From Microvirga lotononidis (GTDB taxonomy: Bacteria; Pseudomonadota; Alphaproteobacteria; Rhizobiales; Beijerinckiaceae): DNA of 64,000 nucleotides. The translations under genes and the position numbers were made by a program. Location of the stretch: positions 3,422,001-3,486,000 of the forward strand of contig NZ_CP141048.1 in assembly GCF_034627025.1 (NCBI RefSeq). The letters run 5' to 3'. Positions 36,173-45,992 of the stretch are shown here, piece by piece (position 1 is the stretch's first letter; every line of letters starts with the position of its first letter). The notes below the pieces were generated by a model. It was not told the DNA's origin and did not search any database. It saw nothing but the letters and a program-made list of their open reading frames with translations.

Positions 36173-37513
36173 ATGTCCAAGCCCATCGTTCGCTTCGCCC
36201 CGTCACCGACCGGGCACATCCATATCGGCAACACCCGCGTCGCCCTGCTCAACGCGCTCTATGCGCGGCGCGAGGGCGGCACCTTCATCCTGCGCTTCGA
36301 CGATACGGACGTGGCGCGGTCGAAGCAGGAATACGCGGACTCGATTCAAACCGATCTGAACTGGCTCGGCATTCCGCCCGATATCGTCGTCCGCCAGTCG
36401 GATCGTTTCGATCTCTATGACGCCGCCGCCGAGCGGCTGAAGGCGGTCGGGCGCCTCTATCCCTGCTACGAGACGCAGGAAGAGCTGGAGTTCCGCCGCA
36501 AGCGCCAGCTCGCCCGTGGCCTGCCGCCGATCTACGACCGGGCCGCCCTCAAGCTGACCGAAGAGGATCGCGCGAGGCTCGAACAGGAGGGGCGCAGGCC
36601 CCACTGGCGCTTCCGCCTCGAGCCCACCACCGTCGTCTGGGACGATCTGGTGCGCGGTCCTTGCCATGTGGATTGCAGCTCCCTGTCCGATCCGGTGCTG
36701 GTGCGCGGGGACGGGACCTATCTCTACACGCTGCCCTCCGTAGTGGACGACATCGAGCTCAAGATCACCCATGTGATCCGCGGCGAGGATCACGTCACCA
36801 ACACGGCGGTGCAGATCCAGATCTTCGAGGCTTTGGGCGCCGCCGCCCCCACCTTCGCCCATCACAGCCTTCTGATCACGGCAAGCGGGGAGGGGTTGTC
36901 CAAGCGTCTCGGCCATCTTTCGATCAAGGGCCTGCGCGATGCCGGCCTCGAGCCACAGGCGGTCGCTTCGCTTGCCGTTCTCGTCGGTTCGGCCGAGGCC
37001 GTGCGGCCGGTGGCCGATCTCGGCGAACTTGCCAAGCTCATCGATTTCTCCCACATCTCCCGCGCACCCGCGAAGTTCGACGAGAGCGAACTCGACCATC
37101 TCAACGCCCGCCTGATCCACGAGATGCCCTATGAGGCGGTCCGCGAGCGCCTGGCCGGACTCGACGCCGATGCCGGCGAAGCGTTCTGGCTCGCCGTGCG
37201 CGGCAACCTGCCGAAGGTCCGCGATGCGGCCGACTGGGCCAAGGTAGTGCGCGGCCCGGTGACCCCCGCCATCGAAGACATGGCTTTCATCCAGGCGGCC
37301 ACGGCCGCCCTGCCGGAGGCTCCCTGGGACACGACGACCTGGAAGGCCTGGACCGAGGCCGTGAAGGCGGCCACCGGGGTAAAGGGCAAGGCCCTGTTCA
37401 TGCCCCTGCGCCTCGCGCTCACCGGGCTCGACCATGGCCCGGAGCTGGGTGCGCTTCTGCCGCTGATCGGGCCGGAGCGGGCCAGGGCGCGGCTGTCGGG
37501 GCAGGTGGCTTGA
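36173..37513 (+). CDS. gltX: Glutamyl-tRNA synthetase
   Basis: This class I synthetase charges tRNA with glutamate. The 446-residue product carries the ATP motifs [18 protein letters not shown] (HIGH form) near residue 8 and EGLSKRLG (KLSKR form) near 243, and the [11 protein letters not shown] and [14 protein letters not shown] stretches. It is shorter than the usual 470-490 and lacks the zinc cysteines in the connecting insert, a form seen in the second GluRS of many alphaproteobacteria. The frame is open upstream across repeat DNA, but ATG 36173 begins the conserved fold at once. A tRNA(Asn/Gln)-type non-discriminating role is possible. Confidence 0.9.
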   Translation: MSKPIVRFAPSPTGHIHIGNTRVALLNALYARREGGTFILRFDDTDVARSKQEYADSIQTDLNWLGIPPDIVVRQSDRFDLYDAAAERLKAVGRLYPCYETQEELEFRRKRQLARGLPPIYDRAALKLTEEDRARLEQEGRRPHWRFRLEPTTVVWDDLVRGPCHVDCSSLSDPVLVRGDGTYLYTLPSVVDDIELKITHVIRGEDHVTNTAVQIQIFEALGAAAPTFAHHSLLITASGEGLSKRLGHLSIKGLRDAGLEPQAVASLAVLVGSAEAVRPVADLGELAKLIDFSHISRAPAKFDESELDHLNARLIHEMPYEAVRERLAGLDADAGEAFWLAVRGNLPKVRDAADWAKVVRGPVTPAIEDMAFIQAATAALPEAPWDTTTWKAWTEAVKAATGVKGKALFMPLRLALTGLDHGPELGALLPLIGPERARARLSGQVA

Positions 37514-37544
37514 GCGCCCCACGCCCTGGCCGGCACTGAAATCC

Positions 37545-37585
37545 ACCACGTCATGGCCGGCCTTGTGCCGGCCATGACGGGTGAG
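37545..37585. repeat. REP-like palindrome after gltX
   Basis: GTCATGGCCGGCC then TTGT then GCCGGCCATGAC forms a near-perfect palindrome, the cleanest copy of the family in the window. Confidence 0.75.
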
Positions 37586-37621
37586 GGTGTGAGCGCGTGA
37601 TGTTATGTTCTCACTTTGTTC

Positions 37622-37650
37622 TTGACAGGGGGATGAGCCTTGGCTATATC
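37622..37650 (+). promoter_or_regulatory. Near-consensus promoter with no gene behind it
   Basis: TTGACA (37622-37627) and TATATC (37645-37650) are exactly 17 bases apart, with CTTGACA and GCTATATC context typical of housekeeping promoters in this group. No credible reading frame follows for more than 300 bases on this strand, so it probably drives a non-coding RNA. Confidence 0.55.
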
Positions 37651-37653
37651 GTT

Positions 37654-37835
37654 GCACAGCCTGATCCGACGAGGGGCGCGCTTCGCGAGGCGTCGCACGG
37701 TGTGGGAGCAGGCACGGTCCTGTCCGCCGGTCACGCAGCCGGCGGCAGGAGGCCCTTGGCAGCCCTGTGCTGGTCCAAGTCGAAACGCCTAAAAGAACCG
37801 TGCGCGAGGAGCCGTCGGGTTCTTCCTTTAGCTTA
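37654..37835 (+). ncRNA. Candidate structured non-coding RNA
   Basis: Directly after the orphan promoter the sequence can form several helices. CGACG...CGTCG encloses CGCG/CGCG. TCCTG(T)CCGCCGG pairs with CCGGCGGCAGGA around an eight-base loop (about 37718-37750). GCACAG at 37654 can close with CTGTGC near 37765-37770. A later stem, AAGAACC (37793-37799) with GGTTCTT (37818-37824) followed by CCTTT, could be the 3' end. This would give an RNA of about 170-180 bases. The 472-base gap between gltX and the ABC permease holds no other feature except the REP palindrome. I could not match it to tmRNA, RNase P, SRP or 6S RNA by their core motifs. Confidence 0.35.
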
Positions 37836-37985
37836 CACCGAGCCGGACGCCTTCTCGCGCCCTCCCTCGACTGACCTGCAGGCTCGCAGCGCAAGCGGCG
37901 GGCCCGCAGGCGCTGGCTCTTTGACAGGAAACCATCAACATACCCACGCCGTCGTCCCACGACCCGGCGTGACGGGTGGATTATC

Positions 37986-38743
<758 letters not shown>

Positions 38744-38747
<4 letters not shown>

Positions 38748-39715
38748 GGACGCCCCCTGACCAAGCTGACGAAGATCTCCTCGAGGGAGGATTCCGACGT
38801 CTGAAGATCCTTGAAGTCGATGCCGTGCTCGTTCAGGCGGCGCAGTAGGCCCGCGATGCCCGTTTCCTGCGTCTGCGTGTCGAACGTGTAGACGAGCTGG
38901 CTGCCGTCCGGGGACAGTTGCAGGCTGTCGGATTGCAGCTCGGGCGGGAGGCCCGCGAGCGGGCTCTGCAGGTGCAGGGTGAGCTGTTTCTTGCCGAGCT
39001 TCCGCATCAGGACAGTCTTGTCCTCGACCAGGATGATCTCGCCCTTGCGGATCACCCCGATCCGGTCGGCCATCTCCTCGGCCTCCTCGATATAGTGGGT
39101 GGTCAGGATGATGGTGACGCCGCTCTCCCTCAAGGAACGGACCATGTTCCACATGTCCTGCCGCAGCTCCACGTCGACCCCGGCGGTCGGCTCGTCGAGG
39201 AAGAGGATCTTGGGCTCGTGCGACAGGGCCTTGGCGATCAGAACCCGGCGCTTCATGCCGCCCGAGAGGGTCATGATCTTGCTGTCCCGCTTCTCCCACA
39301 GGGAGAGGTCCTTCAGGATCTTTTCGAGATAGGCGGGATTGGGCGGCTTGCCGAAGAGGCCCCGGCTGAACGTTACCGTCGCCCACACGCTCTCGAACGC
39401 ATCGGTGGTGAGTTCCTGCGGCACGAGGCCGATCTTGGTGCGCGCCGCCCGGTAGTCGCGGAGGATGTCGTGCCCGTCGGCCGTGACGGTGCCCGTGCTC
39501 GGATTGACGATCCCGCAGATGATGCTGATCAGGGTCGTCTTGCCGGCGCCGTTGGGCCCGAGCAGCGCGAATATCTCACCCCGGCGGATGTCCAGGTCGA
39601 CCGTCTTGAGGGCCTGGAAGCCCGATGCGTAGGTCTTGCTGAGGCCGGAGATGGAAATGATCGGATCGGAAGCACCCGCGGGCCGGGACATTTCAGGAGA
39701 ATCGAGCGGTTTCAT
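38744..39715 (-). CDS. ABC exporter ATP-binding protein
   Basis: The 323-residue ATPase partner of the ABC-2 permease. Walker A is [11 protein letters not shown], the signature is [15 protein letters not shown], Walker B is [12 protein letters not shown], and the switch His is in [10 protein letters not shown]. The last 80 residues are a small extra domain common in drug or nodulation-factor type exporters (NodI/CcmA-like). The start could be the Met at codon 1 or at codon 9 (39691); neither has a clear ribosome site. No regulator is adjacent. Confidence 0.92.
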
Positions 39716-39837
39716 GCCGGGGTGATAGCATGACGGAAGGCGGGGCGGAATGGATCACCGCCGAGGCTTCCTTGTCGCTGCCGGCCGCGCGCCGGTAACC
39801 CCGATCCGAGGAGCCCAGCCCTCCGCGAAATCGAAAT

Positions 39838-39865
39838 GGCCGGCACAGGGCCGGCCATGACGTAG
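39838..39865. repeat. REP-like palindrome beside the DUF2865 gene
   Basis: ATGGCCGGC then ACAGG then GCCGGCCATGAC forms a nine-pair stem 22 bases past the DUF2865 stop, another member of the CCGGCCATGAC family. Confidence 0.65.
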
Positions 39866-39886
39866 CGGGTGCGTTCGCGGAGCGTA

Positions 39887-41011
39887 TCAGTTCTGCGCGT
39901 GCGGAACCGGGATGATGTTGGGGGCGATCACGCGCACGGTCTTCTTCTGGCCGTTGCCCGCGACGACCTCCTGCTTCGAGCCCTCGCCCTGGCCGACCAC
40001 GGCGTTGGTCTCGATGGATTGCGGGCCGATGCCGGCCGATTCCTTGCTGGCCGTCGGGGCGGCGGCGGCGATCTCCGCTGCTTCCTTGGTCTCCTCGTCG
40101 GCCTTCTTGTCGGCGGCCTTGCGGGCGGCCTGCACCTTGGGACGGGAGAGCTCCTCGGCCTTCTCGGCCGTGACGATCAGGTCGCCCTTGCGCTGCTCCA
40201 GCATGCTTTCGGCCTTGCGCAGGACCACGGCCCAGCTCTCGCCCTGCTTCTTGCAGGCGCAGCTCTCGTCGAAGGTCTTGCGGAACTTGAAGGCGTTCGG
40301 CAGCGACGTATAGGGCTGGTTCGACGACAGCGAGGCCGCCCGGTTGAGGCCCTGATCGCCGCCCGGATAGGCGTAGGCGAGGGTTTCCGTGCCGGGGCAC
40401 AGGGACTGGCACATCTCGTTGGCGCTCTGCCCGCCGCCCGGTGGCGTGGTCAGCGGGAAGAACGACCCGTCACAGGTCTTCACGCAGATCAGGCGTCCGC
40501 CGCCCATGGAGTGGGGGGCGTCCTCGGCAATGATCGGCTGCCCCTCGGGCATGATTTCCTGCTGCTGTGGCTGGCGCGGGGCGCCGAACAGCGATTCGAA
40601 GAAGCCCCGGGGCTGGTCGGTGGAGCAGGTCTGCTGGACCGCGACCTGCAGCTGCCGCCGACGTGCCTCGATCTGGCCCTGGTCGACGGCCTGCGAGGCG
40701 AGACGGGCATAGCCGGCCTCGAGCTGGCGGATCTGCTGGGCGATGGGGCCGCATTCGGCCGGCGCCGGACCCGACAGGAAGCCGAGCGGGCCGCGTTCGC
40801 AGCCGATGTTGCGGTAATAGCCGACGAGGCGGTTGATCTCCATCCGCTGGGCCTGCATCTGGCCGGTCGGCGCACTCCCGCCGGTGCGGTCCAGGGCCGC
40901 GAGTTCGGCCTGGAAGCGCTGGCACTGCGCCGACTGGGCATAGGCCGCCTGGCCGGCGGCCAGGAAGGCCGTCACGGCGATGAGGGAGCGGAAAAAAGAT
41001 ATCTTTGCCAT
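39887..41011 (-). CDS. Exported DUF2865 protein
   Basis: The 374-residue product has a signal peptide (about residues 1-25, ending QAAYA), then helical coiled segments (CQRFQAELAALDRT, GPIAQQIRQLEAGYARLASQ). The DUF2865 core has paired cysteines: RLICVKTCDGSFFPLTTPPG, EMCQSLCPGTETLAYAYPGG and FDESCACKK. The C-terminal 80 residues are Ala/Lys/Glu-rich. The family is limited to alphaproteobacteria and has no known role. ATG 41011 is preferred to 41044, since it begins the signal peptide. Confidence 0.88.
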   Translation of the reverse strand: MAKISFFRSLIAVTAFLAAGQAAYAQSAQCQRFQAELAALDRTGGSAPTGQMQAQRMEINRLVGYYRNIGCERGPLGFLSGPAPAECGPIAQQIRQLEAGYARLASQAVDQGQIEARRRQLQVAVQQTCSTDQPRGFFESLFGAPRQPQQQEIMPEGQPIIAEDAPHSMGGGRLICVKTCDGSFFPLTTPPGGGQSANEMCQSLCPGTETLAYAYPGGDQGLNRAASLSSNQPYTSLPNAFKFRKTFDESCACKKQGESWAVVLRKAESMLEQRKGDLIVTAEKAEELSRPKVQAARKAADKKADEETKEAAEIAAAAPTASKESAGIGPQSIETNAVVGQGEGSKQEVVAGNGQKKTVRVIAPNIIPVPHAQN

Positions 41012-41169
41012 TGAGCTGATCGCAGAACCGGTCCGTTGCGGCATCGAATGCCTGGGTCAGGCAGGTCATGTGCCGCTGGAATTTGACCCTATTGTGATTA
41101 ACGCCTTGCCCCCTTCGAGGGAAGCTGTCTAGCCTTGACCGGAACAGCGACACCGAAAAGTGATCCCGC

Positions 41170-41553
41170 ATGTACTCCCATACGACGATCGGAGCAAATG
41201 ACCTCACCCGGGCGAGAACCTTCTACGATGCGGTCCTGGCTCCCCTGGGGCTCGAAGTGCGCTTTTCGGACGAGAACATCGTGGGCTGGGGCCTGCCCGG
41301 CGGACGGCCGCAGTTCCTGGTCGTGCGCCCGTTCGACGGTCGCGCTCCGAGCCCGGGCAACGGATCGATGATCGCGCTGCTGGCCTCGAAGCGCAGCCTC
41401 GTCGATGCCTGCCATGGGGCCGCCCTGGAGCTGGGCGGAACGGACGAGGGAGCTCCGGGGCTGCGGCCGCAATATCATGACAACTATTACGGGGCTTATT
41501 TCCGCGACCTCGACGGCAACAAGATCTGCGTCGTCAGCCATCATCGGGAATAA
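41170..41553 (+). CDS. VOC-family protein (glyoxalase/dioxygenase superfamily)
   Basis: A 127-residue single VOC unit pair. Visible elements are YSHTTIGANDLTRARTFYDA at the start, a central GGRPQFLVVRPF strand, and YYGAYFRDLDGNKICVVSHH, the usual end of the fold. Of the metal ligands, His near residue 4 is present, but the final Glu found in metal-binding members is not obvious, so the activity is unknown. It lies alone between the DUF2865 and CreA genes. Confidence 0.82.
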   Translation: MYSHTTIGANDLTRARTFYDAVLAPLGLEVRFSDENIVGWGLPGGRPQFLVVRPFDGRAPSPGNGSMIALLASKRSLVDACHGAALELGGTDEGAPGLRPQYHDNYYGAYFRDLDGNKICVVSHHRE

Positions 41554-41616
41554 GCCCTCGTCAAAGGCCAAGGCCATCCCCACATGACAGCGTAACCGTG
41601 GGAGATGACTGGTAAG

Positions 41617-42120
41617 ATGCTTGCGCGAATTGCTTTGATCCTGGCCGTGACGATGGCTGCCGTGACGGGCGCCGCCGCCCAGGAGCCTGACCTGATCTTC
41701 AAGAAGTCCACGGTCTGGCGGGCGCTCACTCCGGACGACAAGCTCGCCGTCTACGGGCTCGACGACCCCATGGTGGAGGGCGTCGCCTGCCACTACACGA
41801 CCCCGGAACGCGGCGGCATTTCCGGCACCTTCGGCGTGGCCGAGGAGGTCTCCGACATCTCCCTGTCCTGCCGGCAGGTGGGACCGGTGAAGTTCAAGCA
41901 GAAGTTCGGCCAGGGCGACGTGGTGTTCAGCGAGCGCCGGTCCCTGATCTTCAAGAAGATGCAGATCGTCCGCGGCTGCGACGCCAAGCGCAACACCCTG
42001 GTCTACATGGTCTATTCCGACCGCCCCATCGAGGGCTCGCCCAAGAACTCCACCTCGACTGTCCCGCTGATGCCCTGGGGCACGGAAGCTCCGCCGAAAT
42101 GCGGGGAGTGGCTGAAGTAG
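41617..42120 (+). CDS. creA: CreA family exported protein
   Basis: The 167-residue product has a signal peptide (MLARIALILAVTMAAVTGAAA) and one CreA domain: DLIFKKSTVW, DPMVEGVACHYTTPERGG, VAEEVSDISLSCRQVGP, FKKMQIVRGCDAKRNTLVYM and a C-terminal VPLMPWG. It is conserved across proteobacteria as a periplasmic protein of unknown role. I prefer the ATG at 41617; the ATG at 41605 is directly joined to the GGAG box, which leaves no spacing. Confidence 0.88.
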   Translation: MLARIALILAVTMAAVTGAAAQEPDLIFKKSTVWRALTPDDKLAVYGLDDPMVEGVACHYTTPERGGISGTFGVAEEVSDISLSCRQVGPVKFKQKFGQGDVVFSERRSLIFKKMQIVRGCDAKRNTLVYMVYSDRPIEGSPKNSTSTVPLMPWGTEAPPKCGEWLK

Positions 42121-42161
42121 TCAGGCGCCGCCTCGACAAGGCTGAGCGTCGCCGATCGCCG

Positions 42162-42773
42162 TCATGCAGAACCATCGCCAAGCAGCAGCCTCGCGGCCGT
42201 CACCCACATGATGAGTCCGATGGCGACGTCCAGAATCCGCCATGTGACGGGCCGGGCAAAGAACGGCTTCAGGAGGCGGGCGCCGAACCCGAGAGAGAAG
42301 AAGAACGCGAAGGACGCCAGCATGGCGCCCGCGGCGAAGGCTCCCTTGTGCTGCTCGAACTGAGTCGAGATCGAGCCGATCAGGACGACCGTGTCCAGGT
42401 AGACGTGCGGGTTGAGCCAGGTGAAGGCGAGGCAGGTGAGGACGACCCGGCCGAGGCTTTCCGGAGCGGCCTCGGAGGGGCGCAAGGAGGCTGTCCCGAA
42501 CGCGGCCATGAAGCTGCGCGCACCGTAGACAAGCAGGAAGGCGGCGCCTCCATAGAGCAGGATTGTTTCGGCCCAGGGCACCCTTGCACTGAACTGCGCG
42601 AAGCCGGAGACTCCGGCCCATATGAGGACGGCATCCGACAGGGCGCAGGTCAGGCAGACGGCAAAGACATGTTCGCCGCGCAGTCCGATCCGCAGGACGA
42701 AGGCGTTCTGCGCTCCAATGGGAAGAATGAGGCTGAGGCCGAGCAGGAAGCCGGCGAGAAGGGTTGAGATCAT
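42162..42773 (-). CDS. LysE/ArgO-type amino-acid exporter
   Basis: The 203-residue membrane protein has about six hydrophobic segments and the family opening FLLGLSLILPIGAQNAFVLR, with the conserved PxGxQNAFVL, plus TWLNPHVYLDTVVLIGS. This PxGAQNAFVL/LNPH pattern marks the LysE/ArgO branch exporting basic amino acids, and the gene is divergent from an ArgP-type regulator, the standard arrangement for lysine/arginine export. The 94-base intergenic region carries palindromes that fit control by that regulator. Confidence 0.92.
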   Translation of the reverse strand: MISTLLAGFLLGLSLILPIGAQNAFVLRIGLRGEHVFAVCLTCALSDAVLIWAGVSGFAQFSARVPWAETILLYGGAAFLLVYGARSFMAAFGTASLRPSEAAPESLGRVVLTCLAFTWLNPHVYLDTVVLIGSISTQFEQHKGAFAAGAMLASFAFFFSLGFGARLLKPFFARPVTWRILDVAIGLIMWVTAARLLLGDGSA

Positions 42774-42818
42774 GTCGATGGTCCGAGAGGGAGTCGACGT
42801 CTCATAAACCCGGTCGTA

Positions 42819-42866
42819 GGATTAGTGCAGTTAAACCAATTCAGTCCGAATTAGAAAAATTAATCC
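42819..42866. promoter_or_regulatory. Candidate ArgP operator in the LysE/ArgP divergent region
   Basis: An inner palindrome, AATTC-AGTCC-GAATT (42838-42852), lies within outer inverted arms GGATTA (42819-42824) and TAATCC (42861-42866). The short AT-rich region lies between divergent lysE and argP, and LysR-type regulators bind such sites. The assignment is by position and symmetry only. Confidence 0.45.
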
Positions 42867-42867
42867 G

Positions 42868-43758
42868 ATGCTGGATTATGGTCTCCTTGCCGCCCTTGCG
42901 GCTGTCGTGCGCACGGGCAGCTTCGAGCGGGCCGCGGACCAGCTCAACATCACGCCATCGGCCGTCTCTCAGAGGATCAAGCTTCTGGAGGAGCGAATCG
43001 GAGCCATTCTGGTGGTGCGGGGCCAGCCCTGCACGGCGACGGAGGCGGGTCAGCGGCTGTGCCAGCATGTGGAACTGGTTGCGCTTCTCGAGAGCTCCCT
43101 GCGTCAGAACCTGCCCGGGTTCCAGCCCGAGGGCCGCCCGGTCACCCTGCGCATCGCCGTCAACGCGGACAGCCTCGCCACCTGGTTCGTTCCGGCCATG
43201 GCAGAGACTTCAGGGTTCCTCTTCGACCTCGTGGTGGACGATCAGGACCACAGCGCCGAGTGGCTGAGGCGAGGGGAGGTCGTGGCCGCCGTGACCTCGC
43301 ACGGCAAGCCGGTTCAGGGATGCGACAGCTACCCTTTGGGCACTTTGCGGTATCTCGCGACGGCCAGCCCGTCCTTCGTGGGCCGATGGCTGCCGGATGG
43401 GCTGAATGAGCATTCGGCGGCACATGCGCCGTGTCTCGTCTTCAACCGGAAGGACCGGCTCCAGGCGCTCTGGCTCCGGCGGGCCCTCGGCGCCGACGTC
43501 ACGCCACCGGTCCACTGGCTGCCGTCGTCGCAGGCTTTCGTCGATGCCGCCCTGGCGGGTCTGGGATGGGGAATGAACCCGGAATCGATGGTTCAGGAGC
43601 ATATCCGGGCCGGTCGCCTGGTGGCTTTGGAACCGTCGGATCCGCTGGAGGTGCCCCTGTTCTGGCAGCAGAGCCGAATCGTCGGTCCGCTGCTGGGAGA
43701 TCTGACCCGGGCGGTCGTCGCGACTGCCCGGACCATGCTGTCTCCGATGCCGCCTTAG
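42868..43758 (+). CDS. argP: LysR-type regulator ArgP (LysE/ArgO activator)
   Basis: The 296-residue product has an N-terminal winged helix-turn-helix (LAALAAVVRTGSFERAADQL, TPSAVSQRIKLLEERIGA) and a LysR effector domain. ArgP-type features are VRGQPCTATEAGQRLCQHVE and VNADSLATWFVP. Such proteins sense lysine/arginine and switch on the exporter gene transcribed the other way. No clear ribosome site precedes ATG 42868. Its stop overlaps the stop of the convergent minus-strand gene by four bases. Confidence 0.93.
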   Translation: MLDYGLLAALAAVVRTGSFERAADQLNITPSAVSQRIKLLEERIGAILVVRGQPCTATEAGQRLCQHVELVALLESSLRQNLPGFQPEGRPVTLRIAVNADSLATWFVPAMAETSGFLFDLVVDDQDHSAEWLRRGEVVAAVTSHGKPVQGCDSYPLGTLRYLATASPSFVGRWLPDGLNEHSAAHAPCLVFNRKDRLQALWLRRALGADVTPPVHWLPSSQAFVDAALAGLGWGMNPESMVQEHIRAGRLVALEPSDPLEVPLFWQQSRIVGPLLGDLTRAVVATARTMLSPMPP

Positions 43759-44078
43759 TTGGAGCAGGTCACGGAAACCGGGCGCTCCTCGGGGGCGAGG
43801 GCGGCCTTCTGGATGGCGCCCGTCACCTCGTCAGGGGCGATCTGGCGGTACGACACCGCCTTGACGTAGCCATGTGCCTCGCACCAAGCGGTTGCCACAA
43901 CTTGGCCACATGCCTGGTTTGAAATCAGGCATTCCGCGACGCCGTAGCCGTCGGCGGCTGGGACCATGAAGGTCGCTTGGGTCGACGAGGCCTTGGTGCC
44001 ATTGGGGAGCAGCGTCAGGGACGCGGCTGCAAGAAACACAACACTACCCATTCCGAGCATGGTGAATGCGCGGCGCAT
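43755..44078 (-). CDS. Small exported protein of unknown function
   Basis: I do not recognise this 107-residue protein. It starts at ATG 44078, with GAGG eight bases upstream, and has a signal peptide (RRAFTMLGMGSVVFLAAASL to about residue 30). The mature part has four cysteines (VAECLISNQACGQVVATAWC and VSVTCSN). A longer frame reaching 44264 would remove the signal peptide from the N-terminus and is rejected. It is convergent with argP and overlaps it by four bases, leaving no room for a terminator between them. The 293 bases before cysS hold nothing else I can name. Confidence 0.65.
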   Translation of the reverse strand: MRRAFTMLGMGSVVFLAAASLTLLPNGTKASSTQATFMVPAADGYGVAECLISNQACGQVVATAWCEAHGYVKAVSYRQIAPDEVTGAIQKAALAPEERPVSVTCSN

Positions 44079-44371
44079 CGAAGACCTCATTGTTTGAACT
44101 CGGGCTATTATGCCACGAGTGTGCGTGAACAAAGCTCTAACGCGCTTTGCCGGAACCCGTTTCATGCGGCCGTGCAAATAAAACATGCTTACCAAATCGG
44201 AAACCTTGACGTCCCAGGGGCGAAAAGGCATTGATGGCTTCATGAACACGGCAACGATCCTCATTTCCGGGATTATTTGCGGCTAGCGCATTTCGCTGGC
44301 TGGAGCCGTCTCGTTCTCATTCCAAGATCGAAACCACCCTCCGGCCTGCGGCCTGACAGGGATTTGGTTTC

Positions 44372-45841
44372 ATGGCGGCAAGCTTGAGGCTCTACAACAC
44401 GCTGACCCGGTCGAAGGACGCTTTCGTCCCGATCGATCCCGCAAACGTGCGCCTCTACGTCTGCGGGCCCACGGTCTACGACTACGCCCACATCGGCAAT
44501 GCCCGCCCGATCATCGTCTTCGACCTTCTCTTCCGTCTGCTCAGATATGTTTACGGTAAGGAAGCCGTGACGTATGTGCGCAATATCACCGATGTGGACG
44601 ACAAGATTAACGCCCGCGCGGCCCGGGATTACCCGGGCCTGCCCCATAACGAGGCGATCCGCGTCGTCACGCAGAAGACGGAGGAGCAGTTCCACGCCGA
44701 TATCCGGGCGCTGGGCGTGCTCATGCCCGAGGACGTGAACGAGGCGGCCAGGGCTCCCCGCTTCGTCGAGCCCCGAGCCACCGAGCACATCGCCGAGATG
44801 CGCATGATCATCGAGCGGCTGATCGCCCGTGGGGCGGCCTATGTGGCCGAGGAGCACGTGCTCTTCTCCGTTGCCGCCATGGAGAAGCTGCCGAACGTGC
44901 CGCGATACGGCGCCTTCTCGAAGCGCTCCCTGGACGAGCTCCTCTCCGGCGCCCGCGTGGATGTGGCGCCCTACAAGCGCGACCCGATGGATTTCGTGCT
45001 CTGGAAGCCTTCGGGCCCGCAGGACCCCGCCTGGCCGTCGCCCGCCGGCATCGAGACGCCCGGACGTCCCGGCTGGCACATCGAGTGCTCGGCCATGGCG
45101 TGGAAGCACCTGGTTCAGGCTTTCGAGACGCGGCTGTCGTGCTCCGACCCGACGGAGCGCGAGATCTTCGACATCCATGGCGGCGGCATCGATCTCGTCT
45201 TCCCGCACCATGAGAACGAGATCGCCCAGAGCTGCTGCGCCTTCGACACCCCGCGCATGGCCAATGTGTGGATGCACAACGGCTTCCTGCAGGTGGAAGG
45301 GGAGAAGATGTCGAAGTCTCTCGGCAACTTCTTCACCATCAACGAACTCCTGCAGGATTGGCCCGGCGAGGTGCTGCGCTTCAACATGCTGCGCACCCAT
45401 TATCGCCAGCCCATCGACTGGACGGTGAAAGGGCTCGAGGAAAGCCAGAAGACCCTCGATCGCTGGTACGAGTTCGCGGGCCGGGGCGAGAGCGCATATC
45501 TGTCCGATCACATCGTCGATGCCCTCGCGGATGATCTCAACACCCCGAAGATGCTGGCGGAGCTTCATGCCCTCGACGGGCAGGGGGCCCACGAGGAGCT
45601 CGGCGCGAATCTCCGCGCGCTCGGTTTCCTGCTTGAAGGGGCCGAGGCCTGGAAGGCCCGCAAGCAGGCTTCGCTCAGCGTCGACCCCGCACAGGTCGAG
45701 GCCCTGATCGCCGCCCGCAAGGACGCCCGCGCAGCGAAGAACTGGGCCGAGTCCGACCGCATCCGCGACGAGCTTGCGGCGCTCAACGTGGTCGTGAAGG
45801 ACAACAAGGACGGCACGACCACCTGGGAGGTGGCGCGGTGA
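44372..45841 (+). CDS. cysS: Cysteinyl-tRNA synthetase
   Basis: This class I synthetase charges tRNA-Cys. The 489-residue product has zinc ligand Cys and ATP motif in [20 protein letters not shown], the middle zinc ligands in [11 protein letters not shown] and [16 protein letters not shown], and the second ATP motif [11 protein letters not shown] normal DALR-type C-terminus follows. The ATG 44372 has few rivals. It is transcribed with the GNAT and cimA genes downstream, but 151 bases with two repeat palindromes separate them. Confidence 0.96.
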   Translation: MAASLRLYNTLTRSKDAFVPIDPANVRLYVCGPTVYDYAHIGNARPIIVFDLLFRLLRYVYGKEAVTYVRNITDVDDKINARAARDYPGLPHNEAIRVVTQKTEEQFHADIRALGVLMPEDVNEAARAPRFVEPRATEHIAEMRMIIERLIARGAAYVAEEHVLFSVAAMEKLPNVPRYGAFSKRSLDELLSGARVDVAPYKRDPMDFVLWKPSGPQDPAWPSPAGIETPGRPGWHIECSAMAWKHLVQAFETRLSCSDPTEREIFDIHGGGIDLVFPHHENEIAQSCCAFDTPRMANVWMHNGFLQVEGEKMSKSLGNFFTINELLQDWPGEVLRFNMLRTHYRQPIDWTVKGLEESQKTLDRWYEFAGRGESAYLSDHIVDALADDLNTPKMLAELHALDGQGAHEELGANLRALGFLLEGAEAWKARKQASLSVDPAQVEALIAARKDARAAKNWAESDRIRDELAALNVVVKDNKDGTTTWEVAR

Positions 45842-45854
45842 ACGTCATGACTTT

Positions 45855-45958
45855 CTCGCCCGTCATCACCGGTCTTGTGCCGGTGATCCCGACCCGAGGG
45901 GCGGGGCGTTCTTTCAATCGGGAGGGCCGGGTCAAGCCCGGCCATGACATGCGTGAAA
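45855..45958. repeat. Two-unit REP-like cluster after cysS
   Basis: CATCACCGGTCTTGTGCCGGTGAT is followed after about 45 bases by GGCCGGGTCAAGCCCGGCC and ATGACATGCGTGAA. Both units and their order match the cluster at 21.6-21.7 kb, including an identical ATGACATGCGTGAA end, so this is a mobile or templated composite repeat. Confidence 0.75.
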
Positions 45959-45992
45959 CGTGCTGCACAGTCAAAGCAGGAAGGGCGCGCTG

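Noticed and set aside
37654..37835. Reading the structured gap as tmRNA, SRP RNA, RNase P or 6S RNA
   Set aside because: The conserved cores that I can recall for these RNAs (for example the GGAAGGAAGCAGCC type for SRP) are absent; it is kept only as an unnamed candidate.
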